Source of the DNA: Minisyncoccota bacterium
GTDB lineage: Bacteria; Patescibacteriota; Microgenomatia; Levybacterales; UBA12049
Assembly (NCBI GenBank): GCA_025449795.1
Contig: JANWIQ010000014.1
Coordinates: 1 to 6,337, forward strand
Direction: 5' to 3'
Length of the DNA: 6,337 nucleotides
Part shown: one piece after another, positions 1 through 5,112 of the stretch
Position numbering within the stretch: the stretch's first letter is position 1
Layout of the letters: the number at the start of each line of letters is the position of its first letter
Notes under the pieces: generated by a model
What the model saw: the letters and a program-made list of their open reading frames with translations, nothing else
The model's database searches: none
What the model was told of the DNA's origin: nothing
Made by a program: the position numbers and the translations under genes

Positions 1-14
1 AAATAAGTTAACCA

Positions 15-69
15 TTTTTCTTACTTTTTTCTTACCCCCATTTACCTCACTATTACTACAAAGTAATAT
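15..69 (+). promoter_or_regulatory. Left margin: pyrimidine-rich direct repeat and weak promoter candidate
   Basis: A ten-base unit, TTTTTCTTAC, occurs twice in tandem with one extra T between copies (15-24 and 26-35). It is followed by a weak promoter-like pair: TTTACC at 41-46, 17 bp, then TAATAT at 64-69, each matching four of six consensus bases. This could serve the small gene that starts at 130, giving a leader of about 50 nt. Both matches are weak and the stretch is AT-rich, so chance is a serious alternative. Confidence 0.22.
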
Positions 70-129
70 ACTTCTCACATATCTTTTCAGCTACCCGGTG
101 GGATTTAGTCTGGAAAGAGTCAAGATAAG

Positions 130-369
130 ATGAAGTTAAAAACTCTAAATAGATTTATGGCACTAACACCAGAACAACCAACAGAACCAAGACCTATTCC
201 GCCTTCGCAAGGAAGTTTATCAAGTACTCTTGCTATGGTAGACGGTTTTCCATTAACAAGAGAGGACAGGGATATTGCATCAGGTCGACAAGGGATAGAG
301 CATTTACCATATGCTCCAAGCAGCGCATCTCCAACTAGGAGAGCTGCAGCAGCACCCATAGTACACTAA
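130..369 (+). CDS. Hypothetical small Pro/Ser/Ala-rich protein (79 aa)
   Basis: I do not recognise this protein. The first half is rich in Pro, Glu and Ser (PEQPTEPRPIPPSQ near residues 14-27) and the C-terminus is a low-complexity Ser/Ala/Arg stretch, so most of the chain is probably disordered. There is no signal peptide, membrane helix or known motif. The start at 130 is supported by a purine-rich GGAAAGAG (112-119) ten bases upstream, which resembles a Shine-Dalgarno site. An ATG at 157 (MALTPEQP...) is an alternative, and would give an N-terminus loosely like that of the next gene (MATNESPRRIP), which may be chance. The opposite strand is also open over almost the same interval, so coding is not certain. 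The same-strand partner, the ribosome site and the AGA/CCA/GCA codon choice shared with the next gene favour the plus strand. Confidence 0.42.
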   Translation: MKLKTLNRFMALTPEQPTEPRPIPPSQGSLSSTLAMVDGFPLTREDRDIASGRQGIEHLPYAPSSASPTRRAAAAPIVH

Positions 370-389
370 CTTTACTAGGGAGTACTCAA

Positions 390-417
390 TTGACAAATCC
401 TATATTTATAGTAGAAT
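390..417 (+). promoter_or_regulatory. Strong sigma-70-type promoter for the 236-aa gene
   Basis: A perfect -35 box TTGACA (390-395) and a TAGAAT -10 box (412-417, five of six consensus bases) are separated by 16 bp. Transcription would start near 424, leaving a leader of about 34 nt before the ATG at 458. Within that leader GGTGA (440-444) is the only weak ribosome-site candidate, 13 nt from the start. It is the closest match to consensus in the window. Confidence 0.65.
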
Positions 418-457
418 AAGCTTCATAATTCATCCTCTTGGTGAATTTTATATTTTT

Positions 458-1168
458 ATGGCAACAAATGAATCTCCTAGAAGAATTCCTGCTAGTCCTG
501 AGCCATTTAATGTGGATAAGGCGGTTAACGAACTTGGAAGTCCAATAGCTAGAGTAGGTGCAGAAGAATTAGGGCAAAAATTAGATGCTACAACATTTGA
601 AGGTCTAATCCCAGAGGTTCCACTTGAAAGTTTGGGAATAACTGTACGTAATCTAGGTACTCTTTGGGAGAACATCCAGGCATATAAGGCACAATATGAC
701 AGAGAAATGGGTAATGGTGCCAATGTGCTCTATGGCAGTACCATGCTTGCAAATGCGAGAGCGGAAAACCCAAATGTTAATCCAGCACAGTACAGGCAAT
801 TCCTTCAAGGAGATCAGTTTGGAGCAGGTGCTTCTCTGTTAGGATATCAGGGTGCAGAAACTCCAGTCTTTGGTTTAGCTCATTTAGTATCTGAAAGAGT
901 AGAATCTGCAACACCCATGGTACTAACAAACGATAACCTACGTGACTCTGTAGGGTTTGTTGTAAAAGCGTTTATGTATGTGCCGCTTGCAGAAGAATTT
1001 CGAGAAGTCCAGCAAAGCAGAAAACAATTGCTAATAGAATTAGATCAGATTGAATTACCGTCAGACACAAAATTGGCAAGAAGATTAGAAGTCTTAAGCA
1101 ATTATGGTAGAGTTGAAAATGGAGAATTATTATTAAGTATTGTTAGAAAAGGATTTTCTCTAAGTTAA
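458..1168 (+). CDS. Hypothetical protein, 236 aa, unrecognised
   Basis: This is an intact ORF with its own near-consensus promoter, so it is very probably a real gene, but I cannot assign a family. The N-terminal 20 residues are Pro/Ser/Glu-rich and probably flexible (ESPRRIPASPEPF). The middle (about 50-140) is mixed polar and hydrophobic, with Asn/Gln/Ala/Gly-rich segments (near 98-130). The C-terminal third (about 160-235) looks helical and charged (EEFREVQQSRKQLLIELDQIEL). No signal peptide, transmembrane helix, cysteine cluster or nucleotide-binding motif is visible, which suggests a soluble cytoplasmic protein. Arginine is encoded mostly by AGA, in contrast to the CGC-preferring UMP kinase gene that follows. 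With the preceding small ORF it may form a lineage-specific pair. It could be a divergent member of a known family that only profile or structure searches would reveal. Confidence 0.72.
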   Translation: MATNESPRRIPASPEPFNVDKAVNELGSPIARVGAEELGQKLDATTFEGLIPEVPLESLGITVRNLGTLWENIQAYKAQYDREMGNGANVLYGSTMLANARAENPNVNPAQYRQFLQGDQFGAGASLLGYQGAETPVFGLAHLVSERVESATPMVLTNDNLRDSVGFVVKAFMYVPLAEEFREVQQSRKQLLIELDQIELPSDTKLARRLEVLSNYGRVENGELLLSIVRKGFSLS

Positions 1169-1202
1169 CAAATTCTTCTTTATGCAGTATTTTCCTTTTC
1201 CC

Positions 1203-1231
1203 TTGCCACATTTAGTATTGTGTGTTAAGAT
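1203..1231 (+). promoter_or_regulatory. Extended -10 promoter of the UMP kinase gene
   Basis: TTGCCA (1203-1208, five of six consensus bases) lies 17 bp upstream of TAAGAT (1226-1231), which is preceded by TG plus one base (1223-1225), the extended -10 signature. The predicted transcription start (about 1238) is only about five bases before the ATG at 1243, so the mRNA would be essentially leaderless. This placement also argues against the upstream in-frame GTG at 1222, which would lie inside the promoter. Confidence 0.55.
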
Positions 1232-1242
1232 CAAGAGTGCTT

Positions 1243-1947
1243 ATGGGGTCTACCTACACAGATAAAATTGTGATGTCCATTGGAGGATCACTTATTGTCC
1301 CCAATGGGGGGATTGATACTGAGTTTCTCAAAAAGCTCAACGACTTCATTCGCAAGCAACTGGCAAGTCACCCCGACCGCCAGTTTTTTTTGACCATAGG
1401 AGGTGGGGGAACAGCGAGACATTATATTAATGCCGGCAAGGAAGTCATTGGACAGCTTACTGGTGAAGATTTGGACTGGCTGGGTATCCATTCCACCCGC
1501 ATGAATGCCCACCTCATCCGCACTATCTTCCATGATATTGCCCATCCCCACATTATTGAGCATTACGAAATTATCCGAAAGGCAGTAGAGCCAGTCGTCG
1601 TTGCCTCCGGATGGAAGCCCGGATGGAGCACAGATTTCTGCGCCGTCATGCTTTGCGAAGACTACGATGTCCACACCGTCCTCAACCTCTCCAACATCCA
1701 ACAAGTATTCACACAAGATCCCAGACAAGACCCTAAAGCAACTCCAATAGACAAAATGAGCTGGGACCAATTCCGTGCGCTTGTAGGGAATGAATGGCAT
1801 CCAGGCATGAATGCACCATTTGACCCAATTGCATCCAAAAAAGCACAGGAACTGGGAGTAAAAGTGTTGGTGCTCAATGGAAATGATTTTGACAATGTAG
1901 GCAAAGCCCTGGAAGGCAAGCCTTTTTTAGGAACTACCATCGAGTAG
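1243..1947 (+). CDS. pyrH: UMP kinase, archaeal-type PyrH (amino-acid kinase fold)
   Basis: The product (234 aa) phosphorylates UMP to UDP with ATP, a cytoplasmic step toward all pyrimidine nucleotides. The amino-acid kinase landmarks appear in order: an N-terminal Gly-rich strand (IGGSLIVPNGG, 13-23), the nucleotide loop TIGGGGTARHYI (51-62), GIHSTRMNAHLI (81-92) in the region that binds UMP, GWKPGWSTDF (123-132), and a C-terminal part with VFTQDPRQDPKA (155-166), PFDPIASKKAQELG (192-205) and a closing LEGKPFLGTTI (223-233). This arrangement resembles the shorter UMP kinases known from archaea and many CPR bacteria. The segment NLSNIQQVF differs from the commoner NATNVDGVY. The start at 1243 is chosen because the conserved strand begins about ten residues later and a promoter sits just upstream; the longer in-frame GTG start at 1222 adds no conserved sequence. 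The gene is CGC-rich for Arg, unlike its left neighbours, and appears monocistronic. Confidence 0.93.
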   Translation: MGSTYTDKIVMSIGGSLIVPNGGIDTEFLKKLNDFIRKQLASHPDRQFFLTIGGGGTARHYINAGKEVIGQLTGEDLDWLGIHSTRMNAHLIRTIFHDIAHPHIIEHYEIIRKAVEPVVVASGWKPGWSTDFCAVMLCEDYDVHTVLNLSNIQQVFTQDPRQDPKATPIDKMSWDQFRALVGNEWHPGMNAPFDPIASKKAQELGVKVLVLNGNDFDNVGKALEGKPFLGTTIE

Positions 1948-2061
1948 TGCCAAACCCCAAGCCCCAATTTCCAAGCTCCAAATAAATTCCAAATCCTAAA
2001 CTAAAACAATTGAGATTTGAATATTGTTATTTATTTGTGATTTGTGTATTGTAATTTGGTA
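1948..2061. repeat. Intergenic imperfect palindrome, copy 1
   Basis: The element starts directly after the pyrH stop codon. The left half is made of CCAA-rich units and the right half of TTTG-rich units, so the whole can fold back on itself. Checked arm pairs are CAAATAAAT (1979-1987) with ATTTATTTG (2029-2037), exact; CAAATC (1990-1995) with GATTTG (2014-2019), exact; and TGCCAAA (1948-1954) with TTTGGTA (2055-2061), one mismatch. Stems are broken by bulges and there is no GC-rich stem with a T tract, so it is not a standard intrinsic terminator. The CAAATAAA/TTTATTTG core is shared with the element at 4656-4784. Such low-complexity dispersed intergenic palindromes are a pattern I associate with CPR genomes, but I cannot verify copies elsewhere. 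Confidence 0.7.
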
Positions 2062-2070
2062 TTTGAAAGT

Positions 2071-3264
2071 ATGTTACTAAAACACCTTGTATTACAGAAT
2101 TTCAGAAGCTACAGTCAAGCAAATTTTATTTTTAGTGCCGATATTACTGTCATTATTGGTCCTAATACTGCAGGGAAGACCAATTTAGCAGATGCAATCT
2201 ATCTCCTGTCGGCAGGAAAATCATCAAAAGGTTCTATAGATAGCAGCCTTATTCATTTTGGAAAAGAAATAGGAAGAATCAAGGGGCAGGTTACCCAACC
2301 TGTCATCCCCGACAGTTCGGCCCTGAGCTCACTGCCGAAGGGCCTGATCGGGGATCCAGAGGAAGACTTGGATTCCCACCTTCGCGGGAATGACAATGAT
2401 GAGAAAACTACTTTAGAGGTAGTGCTTATGACTCCTCAGTACAATAATGGCAGGTTTGGGAAAAAGTATTTGGTAAATGATGTGGCAAAATCCCGCACCA
2501 ATTTTTTGGGCCATTTGCCGCTGGTTCTTTTTCGGCCTGAAGAGTTGGATATTATTATTGATGGCCCATCGGTACGACGGAATTTTCTCAATGAAGTATT
2601 AGAACAAGTGGATAGGGAATATGTCGCAAGTTTGCTCTTCTACGAACGTGCACTTCGGCAGAGAAATGCGCTTTTGGGAAGGGCAAAAGATGCCGCGTCA
2701 AACGCGGTTAATGCAAGAAATGTATATAATGAGCAATTTACCTATTGGGATGAGCTTATTATTTCCCATGGGCAACTACTTACCAGGCAGCGGGAAGCCT
2801 TTATTGACTGGCTCAATGCACAAAAAAAAGAAATCATAGACTTTTCTATTATCTACGACCACAGCAAAATTTCCTCAGAAAGACTTTTGCAATACAAGGA
2901 TGCAGAGACAAGTGCTGGGGTTACGTTGGTTGGTCCCCATCGGGACGATTTTTATATAGAGCTTCCCAAAATCCAAGGCGAAAAAAGGAATGTACGGGTG
3001 TTTGGCTCACGGGGACAACAGCGGCTTGTGGTGTTACAGCTAAAACTTTTGCAAATACAATTTATGACAGAAAAGTTGGGAGAAAAGCCATTACTCGTGT
3101 TGGATGATATTTTTTCTGAGCTGGATAGTGCGCATATACAGCTTGTACTAGAAAAAATTATCGGGATGCAGGTAATCGTCACCACCACCCATAAAGAATT
3201 TATTCCAGACGCAAAACTTAAAAAGTTTACCCTCATAGAACTTAAGCATCAAAAGCTAAGTTAA
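2071..3264 (+). CDS. recF: DNA replication and repair protein RecF, with in-frame repeat insertion
   Basis: RecF is an SMC-like ATPase that binds DNA at gaps and, with RecO and RecR, helps load RecA for recombinational repair. The product is 397 aa. Visible motifs: the N-terminus MLLKHLVLQNFRSY typical of the family, Walker A GPNTAGKT (30-37), HLPLVLFRPEELDII after the first lobe, GPHRDDF (288-294), the ABC signature SRGQQR (313-318), and Walker B LLVLDDIFSELD (341-352). All ATPase landmarks are intact. RecF is usually about 350-370 aa; the excess is explained by an insertion at residues 77-109 (PVIPDSSALSSLPKG...), encoded by palindromic repeat DNA and annotated separately. The ATG at 2071 is preferred to an in-frame GTG at 2044, whose nine extra codons lie in the upstream repeat. 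No convincing ribosome site exists (GAAAG at 2065-2069 is too close). A weak promoter, TTGTTA (2024-2029), 17 bp, TATTGT (2047-2052), may lie inside the repeat arm. Confidence 0.94.
   Translation: MLLKHLVLQNFRSYSQANFIFSADITVIIGPNTAGKTNLADAIYLLSAGKSSKGSIDSSLIHFGKEIGRIKGQVTQPVIPDSSALSSLPKGLIGDPEEDLDSHLRGNDNDEKTTLEVVLMTPQYNNGRFGKKYLVNDVAKSRTNFLGHLPLVLFRPEELDIIIDGPSVRRNFLNEVLEQVDREYVASLLFYERALRQRNALLGRAKDAASNAVNARNVYNEQFTYWDELIISHGQLLTRQREAFIDWLNAQKKEIIDFSIIYDHSKISSERLLQYKDAETSAGVTLVGPHRDDFYIELPKIQGEKRNVRVFGSRGQQRLVVLQLKLLQIQFMTEKLGEKPLLVLDDIFSELDSAHIQLVLEKIIGMQVIVTTTHKEFIPDAKLKKFTLIELKHQKLS
2301..2395. repeat. Nested palindromic repeat inserted in frame within recF
   Basis: This segment is much richer in G and C than its surroundings and is built of nested inverted repeats. 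The outer arms TGTCATCCCCG (2301-2311) and CGGGAATGACA (2385-2395) match in ten of eleven bases. ATCCCCGA (2305-2312) is the exact complement of TCGGGGAT (2348-2355). Inside these, TTCGGCCCT (2316-2324) pairs imperfectly with AGGGCCTGA (2339-2347). An adjacent 6-bp hairpin, CAGGTT/AACCTG (2287-2302), abuts it. The ends resemble the dispersed repeat family often seen as GTCATTCCCGCG...GCGGGAAT, and the core resembles the widespread TTCGCCCTGAGC...CGAAGGGC palindrome, so it looks like one repeat nested in another. The frame stays open throughout and adds about 32-33 residues to RecF. Rickettsial palindromic elements that insert in frame into genes are a known parallel; membership in that family is not claimed. 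Confidence 0.8.
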
Positions 3265-3267
3265 AGC

Positions 3268-3301
3268 TTGTACAATGTCCAATATATTGGTATATTAGTC
3301 A
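3268..3301 (+). promoter_or_regulatory. Promoter and operator 1, upstream of the TrpR-like gene
   Basis: The operator is an inverted repeat with arms TGTCCAATATA (3276-3286) and TATATTAGTCA (3291-3301) around the spacer TTGG (3287-3290). Two bases in the right arm depart from perfect symmetry. It coincides with a promoter: -35 TTGTAC (3268-3273), 17 bp, -10 TATATT (3291-3296), with TGG immediately before the -10 giving the extended form. The -10 lies within the operator's right arm, so a bound protein should block RNA polymerase. Transcription would start near 3303, just before the ATG at 3306. The same operator recurs at 3735-3760. Binding by the adjacent regulator is inferred. Confidence 0.8.
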
Positions 3302-3305
3302 ATGT

Positions 3306-3734
3306 ATGGGGAGAGTATCAAAAAAAACAATTAATCCTGATTTACAGCAAAAACTTGATGAGCAACTTCATTCCCTCGTAGCATCTCTTACGAATAAAGA
3401 AGATATAGAAGGTTTTCTGGATGAATTTTTAACAAAGGAAGAAAAGACAATGTTAGCGAAAAGACTGCTTCTCTATATGATGCTCCTCAAAAATTTTGGG
3501 ACAGAGCACATCCACGCAACGCTTTCCATGAGTAGGGAAACCATTCGATGGTACCGGGAAATATTTGCTACAAAAGGGGACCGTTTTAGAAGACAAGTAG
3601 AAAAACAGTTAGAAAAATCAGAGTTACAGGAATTGTGGTCACATATAGAAGAAATAATCAGCACTGTGATTAAGTCAAAGACAAATATGAAAGCTAGAAT
3701 GAAATTACTTGATGGATTTAATAATGGGAGATAG
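3306..3734 (+). CDS. TrpR-family (YerC/YecD-like) transcriptional regulator
   Basis: This 142-aa helical protein matches the TrpR superfamily layout. A segment FLDEFLTKEEKTMLAKRLLLYMMLLKNFG (37-65) corresponds to the helices before the DNA-binding unit in TrpR (compare LLTPDEREALGTR...). A helix-turn-helix follows: TEHIHATLS (66-74), then MSRETIRWYREIF (75-87) as recognition helix. Known YerC/YecD-type proteins are about 100 aa; here there are about 30 extra N-terminal residues and a charged, helical C-terminal tail (95-142), which might form dimer contacts. It is probably a dimeric repressor in the cytoplasm. The gene is flanked by two near-identical operators, the first over its own promoter and the second directly after its stop codon, implying autoregulation and control of the next gene. 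No tryptophan biosynthesis gene is present, so tryptophan as ligand should not be assumed. The start at 3306 leaves almost no leader and has no ribosome site. Confidence 0.85.
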   Translation: MGRVSKKTINPDLQQKLDEQLHSLVASLTNKEDIEGFLDEFLTKEEKTMLAKRLLLYMMLLKNFGTEHIHATLSMSRETIRWYREIFATKGDRFRRQVEKQLEKSELQELWSHIEEIISTVIKSKTNMKARMKLLDGFNNGR

Positions 3735-3760
3735 TGTCCAATATATTGGTATATTGGACA
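3735..3760 (+). promoter_or_regulatory. Operator 2 and extended -10 promoter of the NAD(P)H-hydrate dehydratase gene
   Basis: This is a perfect inverted repeat: arms TGTCCAATATA (3735-3745) and TATATTGGACA (3750-3760) around TTGG (3746-3749). It begins on the base after the regulator's stop codon and fills most of the 35-bp gap to the next gene. The spacer and right arm together contain TGG followed by TATATT (3750-3755), an extended -10 promoter, placing the transcription start near 3762 and the ATG at 3770. No good -35 box is seen at the correct distance, which fits an extended -10 promoter. The identity with operator 1 over the left arm, the spacer and most of the right arm strongly suggests a single binding protein, most likely the TrpR-like product encoded between the two sites. 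Confidence 0.82.
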
Positions 3761-3769
3761 TGATGCTGT

Positions 3770-4657
3770 ATGGATATTAAAAAGTTTAATCCGGAAGAAT
3801 TGAAAAAATTGTATGTCCCCGCGGAGACTTCCCACAAAGGGCAGAATGGAAAATTACTCCTTATTGGCGGGTCACGCCTTTTCCATGCAGCCTCTCTTTG
3901 GCCCCTGGAAGTCGCTTCCCGTATTGTGGACATGGTCTTTTACTCCTCAGTGCCCGAAAATAATGAGATAGTCCAGAAAGCAAAAGAAGAGTGGAGAAGT
4001 GGCATTGTGGTAAGGCGAGAAAATGTAGAGGATTATATCGAAGAAAGCGATGCAATACTGTTGGGGACAGGGCTCGTGCGTTCTGACGAAAGGATCAAGG
4101 ATAAAGGATCAAGGATAAATAAAATTGAAGAAATTGATGAGATCGAAAATGAAGGAGAGCAGACATATTACCTCACTAAGTACTTGCTCAATAAATATCC
4201 TCATAAAAAGTGGATTATTGATGCAGGGGCTTTGCAAATGCTGGAATTGGAGTGGCTCAAGCCCTTGAGGGGAAATGTAGTGCTTACTCCTCATATTGGC
4301 GAGTTTGAGAGGCTTTTTGCACTCGATCCGCTTTCCAGTAATGTGGCGGATATGGCAGCAAGACACAATTGCATTATTGTCCTCAAGCGCCATACAGATA
4401 CCGTTGCCAGCCCAACTGCATGCGTTTTGGTAGAAGGCGGGAATCCTGGCATGACCAGAGGCGGGACAGGGGATGTACTGTCAGGGATTATTGCTGCGCT
4501 GTCTTGTAAGAATGACTTATTTTTGGCGGCGAAATGTGGGAGCTATATCAATAAAAAAGCAGGAGAAAGCTTGTATGAAAAGCAGGGAATGTACTTTAAC
4601 GCAAGCGATCTAGCAAAAGAAATACCACACGTGATGAAGGAATTACTTCATCAGTAA
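3770..4657 (+). CDS. nnrD: ADP/ATP-dependent NAD(P)H-hydrate dehydratase (YjeF C-terminal domain family)
   Basis: The enzyme uses ADP or ATP to dehydrate the S form of damaged, hydrated NADH or NADPH back to the working cofactor. The 295-aa protein has a ribokinase-like fold. Landmarks: GKLLLIGGS (27-35), LLGTGL (97-102), DAGAL (151-155), the signature VVLTPHIGEFERL (170-182), VLKRHTD (204-210), GNPGMTRGGTGDVLSGIIAAL (224-244 region) with D235 as the probable catalytic base. The epimerase domain (NnrE) that is fused to this one in many bacteria is absent, so this is the stand-alone form. Residues about 107-130 form an extra acidic, low-complexity loop not usual for the family; it is partly encoded by a heptamer repeat. 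The gene starts ten bases past a perfect operator and lies downstream of the TrpR-like gene, so its transcription is probably controlled by that regulator. There is no Shine-Dalgarno site. The stop codon overlaps the next intergenic repeat. Confidence 0.92.
   Translation: MDIKKFNPEELKKLYVPAETSHKGQNGKLLLIGGSRLFHAASLWPLEVASRIVDMVFYSSVPENNEIVQKAKEEWRSGIVVRRENVEDYIEESDAILLGTGLVRSDERIKDKGSRINKIEEIDEIENEGEQTYYLTKYLLNKYPHKKWIIDAGALQMLELEWLKPLRGNVVLTPHIGEFERLFALDPLSSNVADMAARHNCIIVLKRHTDTVASPTACVLVEGGNPGMTRGGTGDVLSGIIAALSCKNDLFLAAKCGSYINKKAGESLYEKQGMYFNASDLAKEIPHVMKELLHQ
4091..4118 (+). repeat. Four-copy heptamer tandem repeat within nnrD
   Basis: AGGATCA and AGGATAA alternate twice, so a 14-bp unit (4091-4104) is duplicated exactly (4105-4118). 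It encodes part of an extra loop between GTGL and the helix before DAGAL, translated roughly as RIKDKGSRINK and followed by the acidic run KIEEIDEIENEGE. As seven is not a multiple of three, changes in unit number would usually shift the reading frame. Confidence 0.85.
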
Positions 4658-4784
4658 ATTCCAATAACCAAATCACAAGTAACAAATAAATCACAAATCC
4701 CAATTATCAAACAGCACGCAATTTGTAATTGTATTTTTGAAAATTGGAGTTTATTTGCTTTTTGTTGATTGTATCTTGGAATTT
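4656..4784. repeat. Intergenic imperfect palindrome, copy 2
   Basis: This element fills the gap between two convergent genes and begins inside the nnrD stop codon. Arm pairs are AAATTCCAA (4656-4664) with TTGGAATTT (4776-4784), exact; CAAATAAA (4683-4690) with TTTATTTG (4750-4757), exact; and CCAATTATCAAA (4700-4711) with TTTGAAAATTGG (4736-4747), eleven of twelve. The centre is near 4723. Its layout and CAAATAAA/TTTATTTG core match the element at 1948-2061. It could act as a weak bidirectional terminator or RNA-stabilising hairpin for the converging transcripts, but no T tract is present. Confidence 0.72.
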
Positions 4785-4791
4785 GAAAGAT

Positions 4792-5073
4792 TTATCTCTC
4801 TACTCTTTCTTTAATCCGGGTGAGTTGGAGCGTAATAAGGACTGCAAGCACGGTTACTGCTATTGCATAGAGAAGAAGTGAGACAATGCCGCTGCCATTT
4901 GGCAACCATTTCTTCACATAGCCATTCACAAATTCCTGGATCACACTATTCCACGCAAGTGCTGCCACAAGTCCAAAGCCGCTCGTTGCAAGAGAGAGCA
5001 TTTGGGTGATTACCGCAAGAGGAAATTTCTTTACCGAATGAAGACGCCCGGTTTTTTGTGGTGTTTTTGGCAT
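4792..5073 (-). CDS. DUF5654 family small two-helix membrane protein
   Basis: The 93-aa product has a basic N-terminus (MPKTPQKTGRLHSVKK), a first hydrophobic helix with the family-like stretch VITQMLSLATSGFGLVAALAWN (about 21-42), an amphipathic loop (SVIQEFVNGYVKKWLPNGSG), a second helix IVSLLLYAIAVTVLAVLITLQL (about 63-84) and a charged tail RIKERVER. The ITQM...FGLVAALAWN pattern is what I associate with DUF5654, a family of unknown function found in archaea and CPR bacteria. It should sit in the cytoplasmic membrane. The ATG at 5073 is chosen over one 13 codons upstream (5112) because a TATAAT box at 5084-5089 lies between the two, and the extra residues carry no family sequence. It is convergent with nnrD and divergent from the Fic gene. 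Confidence 0.8.
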   Translation of the reverse strand: MPKTPQKTGRLHSVKKFPLAVITQMLSLATSGFGLVAALAWNSVIQEFVNGYVKKWLPNGSGIVSLLLYAIAVTVLAVLITLQLTRIKERVER

Positions 5074-5083
5074 TTGTGCTATT

Positions 5084-5112
5084 ATTATAACGCGAGAAAG
5101 CTTAAATCGCAA
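5084..5112 (-). promoter_or_regulatory. Promoter of the DUF5654 gene
   Basis: Read on the minus strand, TTGCGA (5112-5107, four of six consensus bases) is followed after 17 bp by a perfect TATAAT (5089-5084). The predicted transcription start is near 5077, so the mRNA would have only a few bases before the ATG at 5073. No ribosome binding site is present in that space. Confidence 0.6.

Noticed and set aside
120..359. 79-codon minus-strand frame opposite the small plus-strand ORF
   Set aside because: Its Ala/Gly/Leu/Ser-rich product is what the complement of a Pro/Ser/Ala-rich frame gives. It lacks a ribosome site, whereas the plus strand has GGAAAGAG at a workable distance. The choice is not certain.
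1222..1242. Upstream GTG start extending pyrH by seven codons
   Set aside because: It lies within the extended -10 promoter and adds no sequence conserved in UMP kinases.
1448..1454. TTGGACA operator-like half-site
   Set aside because: It is a single half-site inside the pyrH coding region with no opposing arm, and encodes ordinary pyrH residues.
1288..1800. Long open frame of 170 codons on the minus strand
   Set aside because: It lies entirely antisense to the well-supported UMP kinase gene. Its translation shows no coherent domain, and no promoter or ribosome site precedes it.
1948..2061. Intrinsic terminator after pyrH
   Set aside because: The fold is AT-rich and bulged, and no run of T follows a GC-rich stem. 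The same applies to 4656-4784.
2044..2070. Upstream GTG start extending recF by nine codons
   Set aside because: The added residues are encoded by the intergenic repeat arm, and the family-typical start MLLK begins at 2071.
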